DNA of 64,000 nucleotides from the NCBI RefSeq assembly GCF_026212465.1, contig NC_080048.1, positions 25,306,280 to 25,370,279 of the forward strand, given 5' to 3'. Numbering within the stretch: position 1 is the stretch's first letter; every line of letters starts with the position of its first letter. Both the position numbers and the translations under genes were made by a program. Source of the DNA: Amaranthus tricolor (lineage: Eukaryota > Streptophyta > Magnoliopsida > Caryophyllales > Amaranthaceae). The notes below the pieces were generated by a model. It did not search any database, had not been told where the DNA came from, and saw only the letters and a list, made by a program, of their open reading frames with translations. Shown here piece after piece: positions 1 to 13,331 of the stretch.

Positions 1-1960
1 ATAGTCATATGCTAGAAATTAGAAGTTAAGTTGCGATTTTATGGGTTTTTAAGCGTTTTTGTCAATTTCGCGCGTAAAGTAGGTCAAACATGGTTTGCTA
101 TGCACGAAACTAGGCACACAACACTATTTGGCATATATTATTTTGTTGAAATGGTTATAATTTAATAATAATAGTCATATGCTAGAAATTAGAAGTTAAG
201 TTGCGATTTCTTATTGGGTTTTTAAGCGTTTTTTGTCAATTTCGCGCGTAAAGTAGGTCAAACATGGTTTGTTATGCACGAAACTTGGCACACAACACTA
301 TTTGGCATATATTATTGTGTTGAAATGGTTAGACTTGATAATAATAGTCATATGCTAGAAATTAGAAGTTAAGTTGCGATTTTATGCGTTTTTTAAGCGT
401 TTTTGTCAATTTCGCGCGTAAATTAGGTCAAACATGGTTTGTTATGCACGAAACTTGGCACACAACACTATTTGGCATATATTAATTGTGTTGAAATGGT
501 TAGACGTGATAATAATAGTCATATGCTAGAAATTAGAAGTTAAGTTTCGATTTTATGCGTTTTTAAGCGTTTTGTCAATTTCGCGCGTAAAGTAGGTCAA
601 ACATGGTTTGTTATGCACGAAACTTGGCACACACAACACTATTTGGCATATATTATTGTGTTGAAATGGTTAGACTTGATAATAATAGTCATATGCTAGA
701 AATTAGAAGTTAAGTTGCGATTTTATGCGTTTTTTAAGCGTTTTTGTCAATTTCGCGCGGTAAATTAGGTCAAACATGGTTTGTTATGCACGAAACTTGG
801 CACACAACACTATTTTGGCATATATTATTGTGTTGAAATGGTTAGACTTGATAATAATAGTCATATGCTAGAAATTAGAAGTTAAGTTACGATTTTATGC
901 GTTTTTAAGCGTTTTTTGTCCATTTCGCGCGTAAAGTAGGTCAAACATGGTTTGTTATGCACGAAACTTGGCACACAACACTATTTGGCATATATTATTT
1001 TTGTTGAAAATGGTTATACTTTATAATAATAGTCATATGCTAGAAATTAGAAGTTAAGTTGCGATTTTATGCGTTTTTAAGCGTTTTTGTCAATTTCGCG
1101 CGTAAAGTAGGTCAAACATGGTTTGTTATGCACGAAACTTGGCACACAACACTATTTGGCATATATTATTGTGTTGAAATGGTTAGACTTGATAATAGTA
1201 GTCATATGCTAGAAATTAGAAGTTAAGTTGCGATTTTATGCGTTTTTAAGCGTTTTTGTCAATTTCGCGCGTAAAGTAGGTCAAACATGGTTTGTTATGC
1301 ACGAAACTTGGCACACAACACTATTTGGCATATATTATTGTGGTTGAAATGGTTAGACTTGATAATAATAGTCATATGCTAGAAAATTAGAAGTTAAGTT
1401 ACGATTTTATGCGTTTTTAAGCGTTTTTGTCAATTTCGCGCGTAAAGTAGGTCAAACATGGTTTGTTATGCACGAAACTTGGCACACAACACTATTTGGC
1501 ATATATTATTTTGTTGAAATGGTTATAATTTATAATAATAGTCATATGCTAGTAATTAGAAGTTCAGTTGCGATTTTATGGGTTTTTTAAGCGTTTTTTG
1601 TCAATTTCGCGCGTAAAGTAGGTCAAACATGGTTTGTTATGCACGAAACTTGGCACACAACACTATTTGGCATATATTATTGTGTTAAAATGGTTAGACT
1701 TGATAATAATAGTCATATGCTAGAAATTAGAAGTTTAAGTTACGATTTTTATGCGTTTTTTAAGCGTTTTTGTCAATTTCGCGCGTTAAAGTAGGTCAAA
1801 CATGGTTTGTTATGCACGAAACTTGGCACACACAACACTATTTGGGATATATTATTTTTTGAAATGGTTATACTTTATAATAATAGCCATATGCTAGAAA
1901 TTAGAAGTTAAGTTGCGATTTTATGCGTTTTTAAGCGTTTTTGTCAATTTCGCGCGTAAA
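1..1960 (+). repeat. monomer block, about 11.6 copies
   Basis: The window opens inside a monomer. Copies differ at the usual variant sites and carry many one-base length changes in homopolymers and CA runs, for example an extra CA near 630 and an extra G in the CpG cluster near 760. No gene or other element is seen. Confidence 0.95.
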
Positions 1961-2338
1961 GTACTAAAACTTGGTTTTGATGCGAAACCGGGGCTGATTA
2001 AGGCCTTGGTTATGCAAGGATTAAAGTTGTGCATATGCTTTGATTAATGACACAGTCAAAAACTACAAATGATCATGAAAAGAACACGAAACAACCACAA
2101 ACACTTAAACAAAATTCTGATCTAGCAAACTGTCGACTAGCCCTCCTTCGGCTCAGCTTTCTAGGAGTCCACGGGGATTGTTAGAATGGTTTTAGGACAT
2201 TGATAGCTAGATCCAAGTAACAAGATTCCATTTCCACTTTAGCCTAGGTCCTGGATGCATAGGTTTGGTCTCCACGTGTCGTGCCAAGGTGGTCTGGTCA
2301 CTAGTTTGATGCTGTCAATTTCGCGTTTTTATTTTTCA
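1961..2338 (+). repeat. S1, subtype A
   Basis: First S unit, 378 bases from GTACT to the T-rich end. Subtype A marks: ACTAAAACTTGG at the start, GTGCATATGC, AACACGAAAC, CTGATCTAGC, CGGCTCAGC, CCACGGGG and AGTAACAAG. It has ATTAAAGTTG where most copies have ATTAATGTTG, shared only with S3. Two extra bases (CTTTCTAGG, GTGCCAAGG) explain the length above 376. Confidence 0.95.
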
Positions 2339-3883
2339 ATTTCGCGCGTAAAGTAGGTCAAACAAGGTTTGTTATGCACGAAACTTGGCACACAACACTA
2401 TTTGGCATATATTATTGTGTTGAAATGGTTATACTTGATAATAATAGTCATATGCTAGAAATTAGAAGTTAAGTTGCGATTTTATGCGTTTTTAAAGCGT
2501 TTTTGTCAATTTCGCGCGTAAAGTAGGTCAAACATGGTTTGTTATGCACGAAACTTGGCACACAACACTATTTGGCATATATTATTGTGTTGAAATGGTT
2601 ATACTTGATAATAATAGTCATATGCTAGAAATTAGAAAGTTAAGTTGCGATTTTATGGGTTTTTTAAGCGTTTTTGTCAATTTCGCGCGTAAAGTAGGTC
2701 AAAACATGGTTTGTTATGCACGAAACTTGGCACACAACACTATTTGGCATATATTATTGTGTTGAAATGGTTAGACTTGATAATAATAGTCATATGCTAG
2801 AAATTAGAAGTTAAGTTGCGATTTTATGCGTTTTTAAGCGTTTTTGTCAATTTCGCCGCGTAAAGTAGTTCAAACATGGTTTGTTATGCACGAAACTTGG
2901 CACACAACACTATTTGGCATATATTATTGTGTTGAAAATGGTTAGACGTGATAATAATAGTCATATGCTAGAAATTAGAAGTTAAGTTGCGATTTTATTC
3001 GTTTTTAAGCGTTTTTGTCAATTTCGCGCGTAAAGTAGGTCAAAACATGGTTTGTTATGCACGAAACTTGGCACACAACACTATTTGGCATATATTATTG
3101 TGTTGAAATGGTTAGACTTGATAATAATAGTCATATGCTAGAAATTAGAAGTTAAGTTACGATTTTATGCGTTTTTAAGCGTTTTTGTCCATTTCGCGCG
3201 TAAAGTAGGTCAAACATGGTTTGTTATGCACGAAACTTGGCACACAACACTATTTGGCATAATTATTTTGTTGAAATGGTTATACTTTATAATAATAGTC
3301 ATATGCTAGAAATTAGAAGTTAAGTTGCGATTTTAATGCGTTTTTAAGCGTTTTTGTCAATTTCGCGCGTAAAGTAGGTCAAACATGGCTTGTTATGCAC
3401 GAAACTTGGCACACAACACTATTTGGCATATATTATTGTGTTGAAATGGTTAGACGTGATAATAATAGTCATATGCTAGAAATTAGAAGTTAAGTTGCGA
3501 TTTTATGCGTTTTTAAGCGTTTTTGTCAATTTCGCGCGTAAAGTAGGTCAAACATGGTTTGTTATGCACGAAACTTGGCACACAACACTATTTGGCTTAT
3601 ATTATTGTGTTGAAATGGTTAGACTTGATAATAATAGTCATATGCTAGAAATTAGAAGTTAAGTTACGATTTTATGCGTTTTTAAGCGTTTTTGTCAATT
3701 TCGCGCGTAAAAGTAGGTCAAACATGGTTTGTTATGCACGAAACTTGGCACACAACACTATTTGGCATATTATTATTGTGTTGAAATGGTTATAATTGAT
3801 AATAATAGTCATATGCTAGAAATTAGAAGTTAAGTTGCGATTTTATGCGTTTTTAAGCGTTTTTGTCAATTTCGCGCGTAAAA
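2339..3883 (+). repeat. monomer block, 9 copies
   Basis: The first monomer carries the S-adjacent variant CAAACAAGG; later copies have CAAACATGG. A short reading frame at 2544-2765 is a read-through of one and a half monomers. Homopolymer length changes are frequent. Nothing else is present. Confidence 0.94.
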
Positions 3884-4260
3884 GTACTAAAACTTGGTTT
3901 TGATGCGAAACCGGGGCTGATTAAGGCCTTGGTTATGCAAGGATTAATGTTGTGCATATGCTTTGATTAATGACACAGTCAAAAACTACAAATGATCATG
4001 AAAAGAACACGAAACAACCACAAACACTTAAACAAAATTCTGATCTAGCAAACTGTCGACTAGCCCTCCTTCGGCTCAGCTTCTAGGAGTCCACGGGGAT
4101 TGTTAGAATGGTTTTAGGACATTGATAGCTAGATCCAAGTAACAAGATTCCATTTCCACTTTAGCCTAGGTCCTGGATGCATAGGTTTGGTCTCCACGTG
4201 TCGTGCAAGGTGGTCTGGTCACTAGGTTTGATGCTGTCAATTTCGCGTTTTTATTTTTCA
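3884..4260 (+). repeat. S2, subtype A
   Basis: Subtype A unit of 377 bases with one extra G (ACTAGGTTTG). The first monomer after it starts with TTTCACGCGG, a CpG-to-CpA change plus an extra G. Confidence 0.95.
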
Positions 4261-5292
4261 ATTTCACGCGGTAAAGTAGGTCAAACAAGGGTTTGTTATG
4301 CACGAAACTTTGGCACACAACACTATTTGGCATATATTATTGTGTTGAAAATGGTTATACTTGATAATAATAGTCATGTGCTAGAAATTAGAAGTTAAGT
4401 TGCGATTTTATGCGTTTTTTAAGCGTTTTTGTCAATTTCGCGCGTAAAGTAGGTCAAACATGGTTTGTTATGCACGAAACTGGGCACACAACCACTATTT
4501 GGCGTATATTATTGTGTTGAAATGGTTATACTTGATAATAATAGTCATATGCTAGAAATTAGAAGTTAAGTTGCGATTTTATGGGTTTTTAAGCGTTTTT
4601 GTCAATTTCGCGCGTAAAGTAGGTCAAACATGGTTTGTTATGCACGAAACTTGGCACACAACACTATTTGGCATATATTATTGTGTTGAATGGTTAGACT
4701 TGATAATAGTAGTCATATGCTAGAAATTAGAAGTTAAGTTGCGATTTTATGCGTTTTTAAGCGTTTTTGTCAATTTCGCGCGTAAAGTAGGTCAAACATG
4801 GTTTGTTATGCACGAAACTTGGCACACAACACTATTTGGCATATCTTATTGTGTTGAATGGTTAGACGTGATAATAATAGTCATATGCTAGAAATTAGAA
4901 GTTAAGTTGCGATTTTATGCGTTTTTAAGCGTTTTTGTCAATTTCGCGCGTAAAGTAGGTCAAACATGGTTTGTTATGCACGAAACTTGGCACACAACAC
5001 TATTTGGCATATATTATTGTGTTGAAATGGTTAGACTTGATAATAATAGTCATATGCTAGAAATTAGAAGTTAAGTTACGATTTTATGCGTTTTTAAGCG
5101 TTTTTGTCAATTTCGCGCGTAAAGTAGGTCAAACATGGTTTGTTATGCACGAAACTTGGCACACAACACTATTTGGCATATATTATTTTTTTGAAATGGT
5201 TATACTTTATAATAATAGCCATATGCTAGAAATTAGAAGTTAAGTTGCGATTTTATGCGTTTTTAAGCGTTTTTGTCAATTTCGCGCGTAAA
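4261..5292 (+). repeat. monomer block, 6 copies
   Basis: Six monomers in the order seen after other S units: CAAACAAGG copy, TATACTT copy, ATGGG copy, then AGACGT and AGACTT copies. Several single-base length changes occur. No other element is seen. Confidence 0.94.
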
Positions 5293-5668
5293 GTACTAAA
5301 ACTTGGTTTTGATGCGAAACCGGGGCTGATTAAGGCCTTGGTTATGCAAGGATTAAAGTTGTGCATATGCTTTGATTAATGACACAGTCAAAAACTACAA
5401 ATGATCATGAAAAGAACACGAAACAACCACAAACACTTAAACAAAATTCTGATCTAGCAAACTGTCGACTAGCCCTCCTTCGGCTCAGCTTCTAGGAGTC
5501 CACGGGGATTGTTAGAATGGTTTTAGGACATTGATAGCTAGATCCAAGTAACAAGATTCCATTTCCACTTTAGCCTAGGTCCTGGATGCATAGGTTTGGA
5601 CTCCACGTGTCGTGCAAGGTGGTCTGGTCACTAGTTTGATGCTGTCAATTTCGCGTTTTTATTTTTCA
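5293..5668 (+). repeat. S3, subtype A
   Basis: Subtype A unit at the consensus length of 376 bases. It shares ATTAAAGTTG with S1 and has a private change, GGACTCCACG for GGTCTCCACG. Confidence 0.95.
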
Positions 5669-8600
5669 ATTTCGCGCGTAAAGTAGGTCAAACAAGGTTT
5701 GTTATGCACGAAACTTGGCACACAACACTATTTGGCATATATTATTGTGTTGAAATGGTTATACTTGATAATAATAGTCATATGCTAGAAATTAGAAGTT
5801 ATGTTGCGATTTTATGCGTTTTTAAGCGTTTTTGTCAATTTCGCGCGTAAAGTAGGTCAAACATGGTTTGTTATGCACGAAACTTGGCACACAACACTAT
5901 TTGGCATATATTATTGTGTTGAAATTGTTATACTTGATAATAATAGTCATATGCTAGAAATTAGAAGTTAAGTTGCGATTTTATGGGTTTTTAAGCGTTT
6001 TTGTCAATTTCGCGCGTAAAGTAGGTCAAACATGGTTTGCTATGCACGAAACTTGGCACACAACACTATTTGGCATATATTATTTTGTTGAAATGGTTAT
6101 AATTTATAATAATAGTCATATGCTAGAAATTAGAAGTTAAGTTGCGATTTTATGGGTTTTTAAGCGTTTTTTGTCAATTTCGCGCGTAAAGTAGGTCAAA
6201 CATGGTTTGTTATGCACGAAACTTGGCACACAACACTATTTGACATATATTATTGTGTTGAAATGGTTAGACTTGATAATAATAGTCATATGCTAGAAAT
6301 TAGAAGTTAAGTTGCGATTTTATGCGTTTTTAAGCGTTTTTGTCAATTTCGCGCGTAAAGTAGGTCAAACATGGTTTGTTATGCACGAAACTTGGCACAC
6401 AACACTATTTGGCATATATTATTGTGTTGAAATGGTTAGACGTGATAATAATAGTCATATGCTAGAAATTAGAAGTTAAGTTGCGATTTTATGCGTTTTT
6501 TAAGCGTTTTTGTCAATTTCGCCGCGTAAAGTAGGTCAAACATGGTTTGTTATGCACGAAACTTGGCACACAACACTATTTGGCATATATTATTGTGTTG
6601 AAATGGTTAGACTTGATAATAATAGTCATATGCTAGAAATTAGAAGTTAAGTTACGATTTTATGCGTTTTTAAGCGTTTTTGTCCATTTCGCGCGTAAAG
6701 TAGGTCAAACATGGTTTGTTATGCAAGAAACTTGGCACACAACACTATTTGGCATATATTATTTTGTTGAAATGGTTATACTTTATAATAATAGTCATAT
6801 GCTAGAAATTAGAAGTTAAGTTGCGATTTTATGCGTTTTTAAGCGTTTTTGTCAATTTCGCGCGTAAAGTAGGTCAAACATGGTTTGTTATGCACGAAAC
6901 TTGGCACACAACACTATTTGGCATATATTATTGTGTTGAAATGGTTAGACGTGATAATAATAGTCATATGCTAGAATTTAGAAGTTAAGTTGCGATTTTA
7001 TGCGTTTTTAAGCGTTTTTGTCAATTTCGCGCGTAAAGTAGGTCAAACATGGTTTGTTATGCACGAAACTTGGCACACAACACTATTTGGCATATATTAT
7101 TGTGTTGAAATGGTTAGACTTGATAATAATAGTCATATGCTAGAAATTAGAAGTTAAGTTACGATTTTATGCGTTTTTAAGCGTTTTTGTCAATTTCGCG
7201 CGTAAAGTAGGTCAAACATGGTTTGTTATGCACGAAACTTGGCACACAACACTATTTGGCATATATTATTTTGTTGAAATGGTTATACTTTATAATAATA
7301 GTCATATGCTACAAATTAGAAGTTAAGTTGCGATTTTATGGGTTTTTAAGCGTTTTTGTCAATTTCGCGCGTAAAGTAGGTCAAACATGGTTTGTTATGC
7401 ACGAAACTTGGCACACAACACTATTTGGCATATATTATTGTGTTGAAATGGTTAGACTTGATAATAATAGTCATATGCTAGAAATTAGAAGTTAAGTTGC
7501 GATTTTATGCGTTTTTTAAGCGTTTTTGTCAATTTCGCGCGTAAAGTAGGTCAAACATGGTTTGTTATGCACGAAACTTGGCACACAACACTATTTGGCA
7601 TATATTATTGTGTTGAAATGGTTAGACGTGATAATAATAGTCATATGCTAGAAATTAGAAGTTAAGTTGCGATTTTATGCGTTTTTAAGCGTTTTTGTCA
7701 ATTTCGCGCGTAAAGTAGGTCAAACATGGTTTGTTATGCACGAAACTTGGCACACAACACTATTTGGCATATATTATTTTGTTGAAATGGTTAGACTTGA
7801 TAATAATAGTCATATGCTAGAAATTAGAAGTTAAGTTACGATTTTATGCGTTTTTAAGCGTTTTTGTCCATTTCGCGCGTAAAGTAGGTCAAACATGGTT
7901 TGTTATGCACGAAACTTGGCACACAACACTATTTGGCATATATTATTTTGTTGAAATGGTTATACTTTATAATAATAGTCATATGCTAGAAATTAGAAGT
8001 TATGTTGCGATTTTATGCGTTTTTAAGCGTTTTTGTCAATTTCGCGCGTAAAGTAGGTCAAACATGGTTTGTTATGCACGAAACTTGGCACACAACACTA
8101 TTTGGCATATATTATTGTGTTGAAATGGTTAGACGTGATAATAATAGTCATATGCTAGAAATTAGAAGTTAAGTTGCGATTTTATGCGTTTTTAAGCGTT
8201 TTTGTCAATTTCGCGCGTAAAGTAGGTCAAACATGGTTTGTTATGCACGAAACTTGGCACACAACACTATTTGGCATATATTATTGTGTTGAAATGGTTA
8301 GACTTGATAATAATAGTCATATGCTAGAAATTAGAAGTTAAGTTACGATTTTATGCGTTTTTAAGCGTTTTTGTCAATTTCGCGCGTAAAGTAGGTCAAA
8401 CATGGTTTGTTATGCACGAAACTTGGCACACAACACTATTTGGCATATATTATTTTGTTGAAATGGTTATAATTTATAATAATATTCATATGCTAGAAAT
8501 TAGAAGTTAAGTTGCGATTTTATGGGTTTTTAAGCGTTTTTGTCAATTTCGCGCGTAAAGTAGGTCAAACATGGTTTGTTATGCACGAAACTTGGCACAC

Positions 8601-11600
8601 AACACTATTTGGCATATATTATTGTGTTGAAATGGTTAGAATTGATAATAATAGTCATATGCTAGAAATTAGAAGTTAAGTTGCGATTTTATGCGTTTTT
8701 AAGCGTTTTTGTCAATTTCGCGCGTAAAGTAGGTCAAACATGGTTTGTTATGCACGAAACTTGGCACACAACACTATTTGGCATATATTATTGTGTTGAA
8801 ATGGTTAGACTTGATAATAATAGTCATATGCTAGAAATTAGAAGTTAAGTTACGATTTTATGCGTTTTTAAAGCGTTTTTGTCAATTTCGCGCGTAAAGT
8901 AGGTCAAACATGGTTTGTTATGCACGAAACTTGGCACACAACACTATTTGGCATATATTATTTTGTTGAAAAGGTTATACTTTATAATAATAGTCATATG
9001 CTAGAAATTAGAAGTTAAGTTGCGATTTTATGGGTTTTTAAGCGTTTTTATCAATTTCGCGCGTAAAGTAGGTCAAACATGGTTTGTTATGCACGAAACT
9101 TGGCACACAACACTATTTGGCATATATTATTGTGTTGAAATGGTTAGACTTGATAATAATAGTCATATGCTAGAAATTAGAAGTTAAGTTACGATTTTAT
9201 GCGTTTTTAAGCGTTTTTGTCCATTTCGCGCGTAAAGTAGGTCAAACATTGTTTGTTATGCACGAAACTTGGCACACAACACTATTTGGCATATATTATT
9301 TTGTTGAAATGGTTATACTTTATAATAATAGTCATATGCTAGAAATTAGAAGTTAAGTTGCGATTTTATGCGTTTTTAAGCGTTTTTGTCAATTTCGCGC
9401 GTAAAGTAGGTCAAACATGGTTTGTTATGCACGAAACTTGGCACACAACACTATTTGGCATATATTATTGTGTTGAAATGGTTAGACGTGATAATAATAG
9501 TCATATGCTAGAATTTAGAAGTTAAGTTGCGATTTTATGCGTTTTTAAGCGTTTTTGTCAATTTCGCGCGTAAAGTAGGTCAAACATGGTTTGTTATGCA
9601 CGAAACTTGGCACACAACACTATTTGGCATATATTATTGTGTTGAAATGGTTAGACTTGATAATAATAGTCATATGCTAGAAATTAGAAGTTAAGTTACG
9701 ATTTTATGCGTTTTTAAGCGTTTTTGTCAATTTCGCGCGTAAAGTAGGTCAAACATGGTTTGTTATGCACGAAACTTGGCACACAACACTATTTGGCATA
9801 TATTATTTTGTTGAAATGGTTATACTTTATAATAATAGTCATATGCTACAAATTAGAAGTTAAGTTGCGATTTTATGGGTTTTTAAGCGTTTTTTGTCAA
9901 TTTCGCGCGTAAAGTAGGTCAAACATGGTTTGTTATGCACGAAACTTGGCACACAACACTATTTGGCATATATTATTGTGTTGAAATGGTTAGACTTGAT
10001 AATAATAGTCATATGCTAGAAATTAGAAGTTAAGTTGCGATTTTATGCGTTTTTTAAGCGTTTTTGTCAATTTCGCGCGTAAAGTAGGTCAAACATGGTT
10101 TGTTATCCACGAAACTTGGCACACAACACTATTTGGCATATATTATTGTGTTGAAATGGTTAGACGTGATAATAATAGTCATATGCTAGAAATTAGAAGT
10201 TAAGTTGCGATTTTATGCGTTTTTAAGCGTTTTTGTCAATTTCGCGCGTAAAGTAGGTCAAACATGGTTTGTTATGCACGAAACTTGGCACACAACACTA
10301 TTTGGCATATATTATTTTGTTGAAATGGTTAGACTTGATAATAATAGTCATATGCTAGAAATTAGAAGTTAAGTTACGATTTTATGCGTTTTTAAGCGTT
10401 TTTGTCCATTTCGCGCGTAAAGTAGGTCAAACATGGTTTGTTATGCACGAAACTTGGCACACAACACTATTTGGCATATATTATTGTGTTGAAATGGTTA
10501 GACGTGATAATAATAGTCATATGCTAGAAATTAGAAGTTAAGTTGCGATTTTATGCGTTTTTTAAGCGTTTTTGTCAATTTCGCGCGTAAAGTAGGTCAA
10601 ACATGGTTTGTTATGCACGAAACTTGGCACACAACACTATTTGGCATATATTATTTTGTTGAAATGGTTATACTTTATAATAATAGTCATATGCTAGAAA
10701 TTAGAAGTTAAGTTGCGATTTTATGCGTTTTTAAGCGTTTTTGTCAATTTCGCGCGTAAAGTAGGTCAAACATGGTTTGTTATGCACGAAACTTGGCACA
10801 CAACACTATTTGGCATATATTATTGTGTTGAAATGGTTAGACGTGATAATAATAGTCATATGCTAGAAATTAGAAGTTAAGTTGCGATTTTATGCGTTTT
10901 TAAGCGTTTTTGTCAATTTCGCGCGTAAAGTAGGTCAAACATGGTTTGTTATGCACGAAACTTGGCACACAACACTATTTGGCATATATTATTTTGTTGA
11001 AATGGTTATAATTTATAATAATATTCATATGCTAGAAATTAGAAGTTAAGTTGCGATTTTATGGGTTTTTAAAGCGTTTTTGTCAATTTCGCGCGTAAAG
11101 TAGGTCAAACATGGTTTGTTATGCACGAAACTTGGCACACAACACTATTTGGCATATATTATTGTGTTGAAATGGTTAGAATTGATAATAATAGTCATAT
11201 GCTAGAAATTAGAAGTTAAGTTGCGATTTTATGCGTTTTTAAGCGTTTTTGTCAATTTCGCGCGTAAAGTAGGTCAAACATGGTTTGTTATGCACGAAAC
11301 TTGGCACACAACACTATTTGGCATATATTATTGTGTTGAAATGGTTAGACTTGATAATAATAGTCATATGCTAGAAATTAGAAGTTAAGTTACGATTTTT
11401 TGCGTTTTTAAGCGTTTTTGTCAATTTCGCGCGTAAAGTAGGTCAAACATGGTTTGTTATGCACGAAACTTGGCACACAACACTATTTGGCATATATTAT
11501 TTTGTTGAAATGGTTATACTTTATAATAATAGTCATATGCTAGAAATTAGAAGTTAAGTTGCGATTTTATGGGTTTTTAAGCGTTTTTTGTCAATTTCGC

Positions 11601-12953
11601 GCGTAAAGTAGGTCAAACATGGTTTGTTATGCACGAAACTTGGCACACAACACTATTTGGCATATATTATTGTGTTGAAATGGTTAGACTTGATAATAAT
11701 AGTCATATGCTAGAAATTAGAAGTTAAGTTGCGATTTTATGCGTTTTTAAGCGTTTTTGTCAATTTCGCGCGTAAAGTAGGTCAAACATGGTTTGTTATG
11801 CACGAAACTTGGCACACAACACTATTTGGCATATATTATTGTGTTGAAATGGTTAGACGTGATAATAATAGTCATATGCTAGAAATTAGAAGTTAAGTTG
11901 CGATTTTATGCGTTTTTAAGCGTTTTTGTCAATTTCGCGCGTAAAGTAGGTCAAACATGGTTTGTTATGCACGAAACTTGGCACACAACACTATTTGGCA
12001 TATATTATTGTGTTGAAATGGTTAGACTTGATAATAATAGTCATATGCTAGAAATTAGAAGTTAAGTTACGATTTTATGCGTTTTTAAGCGTTTTTGTCC
12101 ATTTCGCGCGTAAAGTAGGTCAAACATGGTTTGTTATGCACGAAACTTGGCACACAACACTATTTGGCATATATTATTTTGTTGAAATGGTTATACTTTA
12201 TAATAATAGTCATATGCTAGAAATTAGAAGTTAAGTTGCGATTTTATGCGTTTTTAAGCGTTTTTGTCAATTTCGCGTGTAAAGTAGGTCAAACATGGTT
12301 TGTTATGCACGAAACTTGGCACACAACAACATATATTATTGTGTTGAAATGGTTAGACGTGATAATAATAGTCATATGCTAGAAATTAGAAGTGAAGTTG
12401 CGATTTTATGCGTTTTTAAGCGTTTTTGTCAATTTCGCGCGTAAAGTAGGTCAAACATAGTTTGTTATGCACGAAACTTGGCACACAACACTATTTGGCA
12501 TATATTATTGTGTTTAAATGGTTAGACTTGATAATAATAGTCATATGCTAGAAATTAGAAGTTAAGTTACGATTTTATGCGTTTTTAAGCGTTTTTGTCA
12601 ATTTCGCACGTAAAGTAGGTCAAACATGGTTTGTTATGCACGAAACTTGGCACACAACACTATTTGGCATATATTATTTTGTTGAAATGGTTATAATTTA
12701 TAATAATAGTCATATGCTAGAAATTAGAAGTTAAGTTGCGATTTTATGGGTTTTTAAAGCGTTTTTGTCAATTTCGCGCGTAAAGTAGGTCAAACATGGT
12801 TTGTTATGCACGAAACTTGGCACACAACACTATTTGGCATATATTATTGTGTTGAAATGGTTAGAATTGATAATAATAGTCATATGCTAGAAATTAGAAG
12901 TTAAGTTGCGATTTTATGCGTTTTTAAGCGTTTTTGTCAATTTCGCGCGTAAA
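5669..12953 (+). repeat. long S-free block, 43 copies
   Basis: This is the longest run of plain monomers, 7,271 bases between landmark sites (43 x 169 plus 4). Variant types cycle inside it: the GTCCATT copy recurs near 6,682, 7,866, 9,217, 10,404 and 12,100, about 7, 8, 7 and 10 monomers apart, and AATATTCATATG recurs near 8,482 and 11,024. So a higher-order pattern of about seven or eight monomers exists without S. One monomer near 12,324 lost 7 bases (CACAACAACATAT). No gene is present. Confidence 0.94.
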
Positions 12954-13331
12954 GTACTAAAACTTGGTTTAGATGCGAAACCGGGGCTGATTAAGGCCTT
13001 GGTTATGCAAGGATTAATGTTGTGCATATGCTTTGATTAATGACACAGTCAAAAACTACAAATGATCATGAAAAGAACACGAAACAACCACAAACACTTA
13101 AACAAAATTCTGATCTAGCAAACTGTCGACTAGCCCTCCTTCGGCTCAGCTTCTAGGAGTCCACGGGGATTGTTAGAATGGTTTTAGGACATTGATAGCT
13201 AGATCCAAGTAACAAGATTCCATTTCCAACTTTAGCCTAGGTCCATGGATGCATAGGTTTGGTCTCCACGTGTCGTGCAAGGTGGTCTGGTCACTAGTTT
13301 GATGCTGTCAATTTCGCGTTTTTATTTTTCA
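12954..13331 (+). repeat. S4, subtype A
   Basis: Subtype A with the private change GGTTTAGATGCG near the start, shared with S5 only. It has extra bases at TTCCAACTTT and GGTCCATGG. Confidence 0.95.
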
